NCBI GenBank assembly: GCA_910585945.1
Contig: CAJUHZ010000027.1
Coordinates: 1 to 32,271, forward strand
Reading direction: 5' to 3'
Length of the DNA: 32,271 nucleotides
From: an uncultured Bilophila sp.
GTDB lineage: Bacteria; Desulfobacterota; Desulfovibrionia; Desulfovibrionales; Desulfovibrionaceae
Part shown: positions 25,461 to 32,271 of the stretch, in pieces
Layout: the number at the start of each line of letters is the position of its first letter
Position numbering within the stretch: the first letter of the stretch is position 1
Made by a program: the position numbers and the translations under genes
The notes under the pieces: model-generated
The model's database searches: none
Told to the model about the DNA's origin: nothing
Seen by the model: only the letters and a program-made list of their open reading frames with translations

Positions 25461-26386
25461 ATGGAATCTCCTTGTTGAGTGCAAAGATACAAACCTGCGT
25501 TTTCATCATCATGGTACTGCCACAACAATTCACGCGGGGATGACAAACGGTGAGGGCTTTTCCATTCGCCCAACGTGTACAGACTTTCCACAAAACGGAA
25601 TGGCGTTTCCCTGTCGCGGGCATTGCGCACGCTGCCGGGATCGTACAGGGGAGAAAGGGCGCGGAAGCCGACAGGAATGGGCGCCAGCCACCCCTCACGC
25701 CGGCGGACAGTCCAGATGCCCCGATCCGGATTGTCCGGATCCGGCTCCACCTCCCAGTTGATGCGGCAGAGATCCAGCAGGGCATCCACCTCGCCCGCCT
25801 CCGGGCGGACCTTGCGCATTTCGTCAAGATGTTCCAGCAACAGATCTCTCCGCTCAAGCAGCGCAAAGCCCGGAAGCAAGCGATAGCGAATGTTGCGAAA
25901 CGCCTCGCTTTGTTCGCTGAGCGCATCCGGCAGAGGATGCCATGCCGGCTGGCGTCCGCATGGCAAGACAGAACCGCCGGCAATGGACATGCCCTGCAGG
26001 CGCTCCCCCATCTCCTCCGCCCATTTTGGACCTTCGGCCTCTGTTTCCAGCTCGCCCGCAATCCCCAGCACAAGCGTGATCTCCAGATGGGCGCGGCCTT
26101 CTTCTATCACCGAAGCGGCAGAACCTTTTTCATCTACGGGAAAGCGGTTCAAGTGCAGGGCGTGGATAAAATTGCCGGGCGCGCGGGAAGCCTGCGGCCA
26201 GAACCCATGACAGACAACCCCCACCCCAGCCGCTTCAAACGGGAAATCGCTCTCCCGGAAAAGACGATGCACCGCGCCCAGAAACGCCGTCATGGCGGGA
26301 AAGCCCCAGGACAGCGGGCCGGAAATCATGTTGGCGTTCTGGATATGAATATGAGGAAACACCGCCAGCGCATTCAGCCGTTTCAT
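25457..26386 (-). CDS. csy2: Csy2 (Cas5f) Csy-complex subunit
   Basis: A 309-residue RAMP protein that, with Csy1, caps the 5' handle of the crRNA. The N-terminus MKRLNALAVFPHIHIQNANMISGPLSWGFPAMTAFLGAVH is characteristic of Csy2. The start ATG at 26386 overlaps the csy1 stop as ATGA, with a G-rich ribosome site (GGGGGG) 5 nt upstream; the end overlaps csy3 the same way. The length is slightly below the Pseudomonas protein (327). No frame break is seen. Confidence 0.95.
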   Translation of the reverse strand: MKRLNALAVFPHIHIQNANMISGPLSWGFPAMTAFLGAVHRLFRESDFPFEAAGVGVVCHGFWPQASRAPGNFIHALHLNRFPVDEKGSAASVIEEGRAHLEITLVLGIAGELETEAEGPKWAEEMGERLQGMSIAGGSVLPCGRQPAWHPLPDALSEQSEAFRNIRYRLLPGFALLERRDLLLEHLDEMRKVRPEAGEVDALLDLCRINWEVEPDPDNPDRGIWTVRRREGWLAPIPVGFRALSPLYDPGSVRNARDRETPFRFVESLYTLGEWKSPHRLSSPRELLWQYHDDENAGLYLCTQQGDSI

Positions 26387-27675
26387 GCAATCCCCCCTTC
26401 TTCAAGCTGGCGTACAGCCGCGGCGATTTCCCGTTTCCAGACATGGCGTTCTTCATCACCCATACGCAGTTTTGGGGTCGTCAACCGGGCATTGAACCAT
26501 GTGGCGGCCCGTTTCAGCAGAGGCTCCAGCCACTGCCCGTCAGCACGCCGCTGCCGCCATTCGGGATCAGTCTCGCCCCGTCCGGGATCAAGCCAGAAGC
26601 GTTCTTCTTCGGAGAGGCGACATTCCGGGCCGGCTGACCAGCCCCCCTCCTGCCCACGGATGCGGGCGGCCCACTGCACCACGACGCTTATCATGTCTTC
26701 CAGCAAAGCCGCACGTTTTTCCCGGATGTGGATGTTGGTATACGCTCCCGACGCCTTTTCCAGAAAGGCAATCAACGCCGTGCGCGCCTTCTCCAATTCC
26801 GGCAAACCATCAAGCACGGCTCCGAAAACACTCTCCACGCCAAGCGGCAGCCGGACCCGGTTCTGCTTCCATACGGGCGGAAGCGAGGCCAGCAGCCAGT
26901 TTTCGCCATGCCTTTGGCTGTTGAGCCAACTGATGTTCTGCTTGTTGGCTCCACCAAATTTCATCGCCAGTATATCGGGATACTCGCAATAGCCATGTGT
27001 GCAGAAGCGTTCTTCACTCCGGGCCTTTTGCGCCTCTTTGGCCGACTTGCGAGCTTCCTGCAAGGTCAAATAAACGTGCTGGACAAGACTTGTCGGGAAC
27101 AGAGGGGCCAGCAGATGATAGCCGCCCTTCTCCAGGGGGAAATAAACCTGTCTGGCCAGCGTATGGGACGCGGGACGCCCCTCGCTCTCCTTCATGCGCC
27201 GAAATGCCGCCATCCAGACTGCCGCCAGTTCGGCGTCATCGGAAAAAGCGGCTCGCAGGTTATCGTCATTCTCCATGACGCGCTGCAGAATGCTTTTCCC
27301 GTTAACCACCATTTGAAAAAAATCGAATAGCGGCATATTGGGTGCATTATTATTTGATGATAAATCAATAGGACAATTTTTGAATGAATGAGTCCCAATA
27401 AAACCTTTTGGTATAGATGATAATTTGTCATCATAAATTTCTGACGCATCTTCTTTTTTTATTCCTGAATGCGTATATTTTATACAATGTGTTACAATTT
27501 GAATTTTTAAAGCTTTTTCAGCCGCGTCGGCAAGCCATGCTTCCCGCTGAAAACGCGCCTTCACTTTGGCCCGTTCGGCCTCGTCCCCACTGCCTTTCAG
27601 CTTCTCGGCGCAACGCTCCTCCAGAAAAGCATCCATGCACTGTCGCAGTTCCCGCACTTCCGCGCTGTGTTCCAT
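26383..27675 (-). CDS. csy1: Csy1 (Cas8f) large subunit, PAM recognition
   Basis: A 430-residue large subunit of the type I-F surveillance complex, which reads the PAM and starts target unwinding. The family regions include THCIKYTHSGIKK, then GTHSFKN, PLFDFFQMVVNGKSIL, and HGYCEYPDILAMKFGGANKQNISWLNSQRHGENWLLASLPP in the middle. GGGAG lies 4-5 nt before the ATG. The gene is uninterrupted, but residues about 52-125 (27301-27520) are encoded by roughly 28% GC DNA, against about 60% on both sides. That part contains the region that contacts the PAM in the Pseudomonas protein. See findings. Confidence 0.95.
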   Translation of the reverse strand: MEHSAEVRELRQCMDAFLEERCAEKLKGSGDEAERAKVKARFQREAWLADAAEKALKIQIVTHCIKYTHSGIKKEDASEIYDDKLSSIPKGFIGTHSFKNCPIDLSSNNNAPNMPLFDFFQMVVNGKSILQRVMENDDNLRAAFSDDAELAAVWMAAFRRMKESEGRPASHTLARQVYFPLEKGGYHLLAPLFPTSLVQHVYLTLQEARKSAKEAQKARSEERFCTHGYCEYPDILAMKFGGANKQNISWLNSQRHGENWLLASLPPVWKQNRVRLPLGVESVFGAVLDGLPELEKARTALIAFLEKASGAYTNIHIREKRAALLEDMISVVVQWAARIRGQEGGWSAGPECRLSEEERFWLDPGRGETDPEWRQRRADGQWLEPLLKRAATWFNARLTTPKLRMGDEERHVWKREIAAAVRQLEEGGIA

Positions 27676-27687
27676 GCGCTCCCCCTG

Positions 27688-30600
27688 TCAGTCTCGTTTG
27701 AAAAAACCAAGCTGGGGATGGTAAAACCAGCCCCGGTCAGCGTCCCGCCTCGGCAAATCCACACGCCCGAACCGGAACGCGCATTCCCGCAAGGAAAGTT
27801 CCTTCTCTTCGGCAAGCCAGCGCAAAAGGGACAGGTAGCCGCGTTCTTCAAGGAACGACACGTTCTCATGGATGGAAATGTTCAGCGGCGTGCACAGGCC
27901 CTGTTGCGACGTCGGCTCCTGCCCGCGTTCCAGTCTGGAAAATGTGCAAGAGTCTCCGTCTTCATCCGGCAGCCAGACATAGGCGTCGCTCGGCTCCTGC
28001 TTCCGAAAACGCGTTGTGCGCTGCACTTCCCCGCTCAGCGTGGCGTGATCTCTCCACCACACATTGACGCACGGCAGGCGACAAACTTCCGAACCCAGCA
28101 TGACTTCACGCAGGACAGCGTGCTCCAGATCGGCAAGATTCCCTGCACGCAGACTATCGCCACAAGGACGAAGCGCAAGCGGGTTCCGTTCCGCCACGCG
28201 CGCCCCGGCGTCCAGACGCGCCAGTTGATCCGGCGTCAGCAGGGAGGTCACATCATGCGTCTCCAGCATGAAAGACTTGCTCTCGAAGCCGGGGCGACAA
28301 TACGCCGGAACAGGTTCATTGCCGCGGCCCGCAGGCGTCAGCGCGCGCAGGTTCCTGTCCAGCAAAAAAATATTGGGGCTGGCCGGACTTCCCGCCCGGT
28401 GCCGTCGCACCCGCCCCGCCAACTGAATGAGCGAGCGCATACTGGAGGGTTCGACAACAGCCCAGTCATAGTCGTGATCCCGCCCTACCTCCGCCACGGA
28501 CGTGGCCATGACAATGACGACATGATCCCGTTCCGGGGAACGGGCCAGAAGACGACGCACGCCGGGTTGCGCCAGAAAGTCCGCATCCGCGCCTTTTCGC
28601 GTCAGCAAACGATCCAGCGCGCTTTCCAGCGCCGAACGCATCAGCATGGGATATCGGGAATGGTAACAGCAGAGATGCCAATGCATTCCCCGCACCGGCG
28701 GCCCGTCACGCAGCAGGCGCTGCGCCGTCCGGACCAGAGGCTCGATGTTGGCCATGCGCGCCAGCCCGAAGCTGATCCGTTTCCCTGTTGCCGCATCCGT
28801 CGTGTGGTGGGCGGCGTGCAGCTCCGCAACAGCGGTCCGGATCTTTTCCGCCCAGAAATCCAGACGCGCCTCGTTCTCCGCCGGGCATCCGTCCACAGCC
28901 AGAATGATCGGCTTGCGGCGGATCTCCTGTTGCGCCAGCCGACGCAGACGGCCGCGCGCAAAAGCGTCATGCTGTTCCGCAAACGCATCCCTGTCCGCAA
29001 CATCTTCCGCATGACAGCCGAATTCGTCAAACCAGGCGCACACGACAGGCAGAGGACGGGCAGGGCCTCTGTTGCGCCGGTAGTGTTCGCGCCCTTCCCG
29101 GTAGGCGATGAACAGGCCCTGCGCGAGGGAAGGCGTTATGGTTGCCGAAGACAGGATGACCCTGCCGCCCAGCATCCCGGCCCAGAACACCAGACGGCTC
29201 AGGGCATGCAGATCGGCAGTGTCAAAGTCGTCCGGCTCGTCCAGGACAAGATCGGATGTCATCAGGCGCAGCATGGGCGCGATCTGCCGCCCGCCGCGGA
29301 TGCCCTCCGTGGCCGGAACAAGATGATCTATCGTGCAGGCCAGAACGGGCGCGCTGACCAGCGCCGCCGCTCCCCGTGTTGCGGCCAGCCACTCGGCCAG
29401 CGGCCCATCGAGCGCGCCTTCATACTGCACATCCGCCTGAAACAGCGCCTCTTGCGACTCACTGCCTTCGTCATCCGTCTTTTTCTCCAATGATGCCGCT
29501 TCGGGATCCCACTCCATGCCATAGATATCGCGCACGGACGGATCTCCCGCCAGCACGGCGAGTTCATCCCCGCCCAGATGCAGACGGGAACGGTAGGCGG
29601 CCCCTGTCTGCAACGTCAGCGTGCGCAAGCCCAGCGCCACGGTAAAGCGAAGCCTCCCATCCCCGGCAAGCGCGTGGCAGATGCGCCCGTTGGCCAGCGT
29701 CTTGCCGCATCCTGTCGAGGCAAGATTGATGCCGAAAAAGCCCTGTTCAGCGCTCCGCGCCGCAACGGACGCCGCAAGATCGTACGCCTTGTCCTGCCAG
29801 CGGAAACGGGCGTCTTCACTGCGCTTGCGAAAGCGGCGGGAAGACAGGGGACCGACAACGGGCAGCGTCGGACGCAGACGCCCCAACCGCCAGAGGATGG
29901 ACGACGACAAGCGCTCGACGCCTGCCAGGTGTTCATCCAGCTTCTGACGCGGCGTGCGTGTATTCCGATCGCTGTTGGCATAGGGCGCGTAGGCGGCATC
30001 TCCGCAAAGCCGCCTTGCCGGGTCCGTCAGGGCGGAATAGATATGGTCGGCCAGCATCAGCCCCATCCGCGAAACATGCAGCGCACAGGTGTTGCCAAGC
30101 CAGTCCGTTTGGCAGACCTCCGGCCTGTCAAGAATCTTGCGGGCAAGCTTTGCCGCGCGCTTGCGCCACAGACGGCTGTAACAGGGGAGGTCTTTCGGAG
30201 AGATGGTCCACGTTTCCCGGAGGCGTTTGCTGTCGTGCGCGTGTGTGTAGCCCCAGCCGGGCACAATGCTTTGCAGGGGATTGCGCACAATGCTGCCGGG
30301 CGTTGCCTCTCTCCCGTTCTTGACCGGCAGACGATGATGCCCCAACACCAGCCAGGCGATCACCCGGGCGAAAGGAGGCAGTTCCGCAAAGGCTCCGGGA
30401 CAGGACGACGACTTCCTGTTCCTGCCGCCGGCATCGGGCAAGCCGTCATCCGCATCCTTGTGCAGCGCGCCAAGCCAGCCCTTTGCCAGACCGGCAAGCT
30501 TCACATCGTCTTTTTCCAGCGCGGCAAGGCGCTCCAGCCATGCCCGATCGTCTTTTTCCGTCCCCACAAACGCCTGAAAAAGACGCAATGACAGCCATTC

Positions 30601-31041
30601 ATGCCGGAAGGCGTCCGCCGTGGGCGCGCCGCCATGCAATTTTTGCTGAAAGGCTTTGCCGATCTTGCCGACATCGTGCCACAGGGCCGCCATTGCCGTC
30701 AGAAGACGACAACTTTCCGCAGTGAGCCAGCCGTTGTCTTCGGCAGGAACGACAGCCTGCCCTGTTCGGTTTGTCGGCACGGCGCCGGACGAATTGAAAC
30801 GCCGCCTGTCACCAATGACCCATACTATCTCGCTCTGATTTCGCCCACGAATCCAATGACAGGCGACAGCGGTGTTCTTGCGCGCCGTCTTGCGCAACAG
30901 ACGGGCGACAACGGCGAGGCCCTCTTCGGTAATGGGCGTCTGCCAGACGCGATCGCCGCAACGTTCGCCAAACTGATCAAGGATACGGCGCGTTTCAGCA
31001 AGAGCATTGCCGGAACACTGCGATACGAAAAGGACATTCAT
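27688..31041 (-). CDS. cas3f: Cas2-Cas3 fusion (Cas3f) adaptation and target-degradation protein
   Basis: A 1117-residue fusion. Residues 1 to about 95 are the Cas2 part (MNVLFVSQCSGNALAETRRILDQFGER) that works with Cas1 in spacer uptake. The HD nuclease follows with LWHDVGKIGKAF (His122-Asp123). The helicase carries Walker A STGCGKT (about 442-448), the DEAD-type box LDEPD (600-604), motif III SSAT (631-634) and the late motif MATSVAEVGRDHDYDW. The length is close to other Cas2-3 proteins (about 1080-1100). The start ATG at 31041 overlaps the cas1 stop (ATGA), with GGAG 7 nt upstream. csy1 starts 12 bp downstream of its stop. All seen motifs are intact, so the enzyme should be active. Confidence 0.97.
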   Translation of the reverse strand: MNVLFVSQCSGNALAETRRILDQFGERCGDRVWQTPITEEGLAVVARLLRKTARKNTAVACHWIRGRNQSEIVWVIGDRRRFNSSGAVPTNRTGQAVVPAEDNGWLTAESCRLLTAMAALWHDVGKIGKAFQQKLHGGAPTADAFRHEWLSLRLFQAFVGTEKDDRAWLERLAALEKDDVKLAGLAKGWLGALHKDADDGLPDAGGRNRKSSSCPGAFAELPPFARVIAWLVLGHHRLPVKNGREATPGSIVRNPLQSIVPGWGYTHAHDSKRLRETWTISPKDLPCYSRLWRKRAAKLARKILDRPEVCQTDWLGNTCALHVSRMGLMLADHIYSALTDPARRLCGDAAYAPYANSDRNTRTPRQKLDEHLAGVERLSSSILWRLGRLRPTLPVVGPLSSRRFRKRSEDARFRWQDKAYDLAASVAARSAEQGFFGINLASTGCGKTLANGRICHALAGDGRLRFTVALGLRTLTLQTGAAYRSRLHLGGDELAVLAGDPSVRDIYGMEWDPEAASLEKKTDDEGSESQEALFQADVQYEGALDGPLAEWLAATRGAAALVSAPVLACTIDHLVPATEGIRGGRQIAPMLRLMTSDLVLDEPDDFDTADLHALSRLVFWAGMLGGRVILSSATITPSLAQGLFIAYREGREHYRRNRGPARPLPVVCAWFDEFGCHAEDVADRDAFAEQHDAFARGRLRRLAQQEIRRKPIILAVDGCPAENEARLDFWAEKIRTAVAELHAAHHTTDAATGKRISFGLARMANIEPLVRTAQRLLRDGPPVRGMHWHLCCYHSRYPMLMRSALESALDRLLTRKGADADFLAQPGVRRLLARSPERDHVVIVMATSVAEVGRDHDYDWAVVEPSSMRSLIQLAGRVRRHRAGSPASPNIFLLDRNLRALTPAGRGNEPVPAYCRPGFESKSFMLETHDVTSLLTPDQLARLDAGARVAERNPLALRPCGDSLRAGNLADLEHAVLREVMLGSEVCRLPCVNVWWRDHATLSGEVQRTTRFRKQEPSDAYVWLPDEDGDSCTFSRLERGQEPTSQQGLCTPLNISIHENVSFLEERGYLSLLRWLAEEKELSLRECAFRFGRVDLPRRDADRGWFYHPQLGFFKRD

Positions 31042-32006
31042 GCAAGAACTCCCTCCGAACGTGCCGCCTCCTTGAGCGTATCCAGCATGAAATCCAGAGC
31101 TTCCGTTCGAGTCAGCACGTCAATGCAGGCTTTTCGGAACTCCTGTTCGCTGTCGCCCCGCATGGCTCCCAGAAAAGCTTCCGGCATGATGACGGCATCC
31201 TTGATCAAATCAGCGACGTCAAAAACAAGGCCGCCGCGTCGGGTTTTGCCGTGCATGACGGCGAACGCGTGTGGAATGCCCAGGACCCAGGCTGCCGTCG
31301 CCGCGAGACCATACGCAAGATAATTGCCATGATCGAGAAAGCGGTTGGCCCTGTCCAGCCCCATGCCGCGCTTGACGCGGGTGAATGGCCCGTAGTCCGT
31401 CATGCGGCAGGCCAGTCCATACAACTGTTTGGAAAAACGGGCTTCAACAAGGAAGAGATCCGAAAAGGACGCGGCGCGCGCCACAGCGTCTTTCCCGTTG
31501 GCTACAAGCTGTTGCAGATCATTTTCACAACAGCGAAACGCATCTCCAAAGCGTTGCCGTGTCCAGCAAATACCGATTTGATCCAATCGCTTACGCTGAA
31601 AAAAACGCGCTACAGCAAGCCGTTGCTCTTCATCAAACCAGAACCGCAACCATGCCTGGACATATTCTGTAGGACGGTATTCGCTTTGCGGCTGAAACCA
31701 GAGGACAGGCAACTCATGATCGCTGGCGCTGTACAGCGGCGTCCCGTTGCCGCCGCAAAAGCCTATCGGCACGCCGGCCCTGGTCAACTCCCGTACAGCA
31801 GCCTGCGTGATGGATGTCCCTGTGCCCAACAGGATGACGGAAGTGTTGGCGACAGGAATATTCCAGTAGCACGACTGCTTTCCGGAGCTTGTCAGATATT
31901 CTACGCGCCCTCCATTGACGACGACACGGCAATGTTCAAGATAATAAATATTTGCACGTTTTGAATATAAAATGCCCTTCATGTCCGACGGAGAAAACGA
32001 TTTCAT
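31038..32006 (-). CDS. cas1: Cas1 integrase of the type I-F system
   Basis: A 322-residue integrase that inserts new spacers at the leader with Cas2-3. The family start SPSDMKGILYSKRANIYYLEHCRVVVNGGRVEYLT is clear. The metal-binding residues fit Glu188 (LVEARFSKQLYG), His252 (MHGKTRRGG) and Asp263/Asp266 (VFDVADLIKD). An open frame reaches to 32105, but the ATG at 32006 has GGAGG 5 nt upstream and gives the normal length (Pseudomonas 324). It is the first gene of the cas operon; its stop overlaps cas2-3. Confidence 0.97.
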   Translation of the reverse strand: MKSFSPSDMKGILYSKRANIYYLEHCRVVVNGGRVEYLTSSGKQSCYWNIPVANTSVILLGTGTSITQAAVRELTRAGVPIGFCGGNGTPLYSASDHELPVLWFQPQSEYRPTEYVQAWLRFWFDEEQRLAVARFFQRKRLDQIGICWTRQRFGDAFRCCENDLQQLVANGKDAVARAASFSDLFLVEARFSKQLYGLACRMTDYGPFTRVKRGMGLDRANRFLDHGNYLAYGLAATAAWVLGIPHAFAVMHGKTRRGGLVFDVADLIKDAVIMPEAFLGAMRGDSEQEFRKACIDVLTRTEALDFMLDTLKEAARSEGVLA

Positions 32007-32240
32007 CCGACCTCCCGGCGACGCATGAGACACCATTGCCCGCCCGCTGCAAAGCTGTCCTCTTGCGGCCGGCGGCATTTTCATGAAACCTGATTCTGAG
32101 TACAAGGCTTTTAACAGAAATCATTGCATACATGATTTCAGTAATTTTTACTATCCATCTTTTTCCAAAATTGGAACAAGCTGGTACATATTTGATTTAC
32201 GATTTCAGTAGCGGGTCAGCTTGAAAACGGGAGACTGCCA
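32007..32240 (-). promoter_or_regulatory. cas operon control region with palindromes
   Basis: This AT-rich region precedes cas1. It holds a perfect 14-bp palindrome TTCCAAAATTGGAA (32163-32176), an inverted repeat GAAATCAT/ATGATTTC (32117-32124, 32132-32139) and a direct repeat GATTTCAGTA (32134-32143, 32201-32210). I could not place a strong -35/-10 pair. The symmetry suggests one or two regulators of the cas operon, which are not encoded in the window. Confidence 0.5.
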
Positions 32241-32271
32241 TGTGGGGCACTGCCCCACACCCCGCAGGGGG
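32241..32271. repeat. GC-rich palindromic element, cut by the window edge
   Basis: TGTGGGGCA and TGCCCCACA pair perfectly around a single C (32241-32259), followed by a second hairpin CCCC-GCA-GGGG (32260-32270). It contrasts with the AT-rich cas control region next to it and looks like a dispersed intergenic repeat or a terminator of a gene to the right. Confidence 0.45.

Noticed and set aside
27667..29493. 608-residue plus-strand frame opposite cas2-3
   Set aside because: It is antisense to the helicase part of Cas2-3 and shows no domain.
20177..32006. Transposon-associated type I-F3 (CAST) system
   Set aside because: cas1 and cas2-3 are present and no tnsA, tnsB, tnsC or tniQ gene is seen; it is an ordinary I-F1 layout.

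Overview
The window looks like a chromosomal segment of a GC-rich anaerobic deltaproteobacterium, most likely Desulfovibrionaceae. The evidence is indirect: a 2[4Fe-4S] ferredoxin, a hydrogenase maturation protease, a YkgJ-type Cys-cluster protein, a PAS-sigma54 activator and conserved hypothetical genes that I associate with sulfate reducers. No rRNA or tRNA gene was seen, and the species is not determined.

Left part (1-8173). A minus-strand cluster runs from a YkgJ-family protein through a small hypothetical protein, a TPR protein and the RlpA lipoprotein to a sigma54-dependent activator. Next come a ferredoxin gene with its own terminator, a divergent membrane-anchored coiled-coil gene built from 87-bp repeats, a decayed substrate-binding-protein end beside a small membrane protein, a 94-residue hypothetical protein and lepA.

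Middle (8201-20173). A polar amino-acid ABC transporter (binding protein, permease, ATPase, permease) is read leftward into lepA, with GTGA/ATGA start-stop overlaps between its genes. To its right, on the plus strand, are a DegP/HtrA protease with a good promoter and terminator; a 150-bp MITE-like hairpin element flanked by TA; an ImmA/IrrE metallopeptidase followed by a probably frameshifted small gene; a hydrogenase maturation protease; uvrA; proC; an HpaH-like hydratase; and a LysE/EamB-like exporter.

Right part (20177-32271). A complete type I-F CRISPR-Cas locus lies on the minus strand in the order cas1, cas2-3, csy1, csy2, csy3, cas6f, leader, array. Most junctions are ATGA overlaps or gaps of 3-12 bp. 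All catalytic residues I could check are present. The array has 60 repeats of 28 bp and 59 spacers; only the leader-distal repeat is degenerate. Cas1 with the Cas2-3 fusion should acquire spacers, Cas6f should cut the transcript at the repeat hairpin, Csy1-4 should form the surveillance complex, and Cas2-3 should degrade the target.

The most notable points are a pair of spacers that match the same protein-coding stretch but differ only by synonymous changes and a 1-nt offset; several spacers that look like phage ribosome-binding-site/start-codon regions; a sharply AT-rich patch inside csy1; the TA-flanked MITE-like element; and palindromes in the cas promoter region. I did not find a clearly new multi-gene system beyond the type I-F locus.
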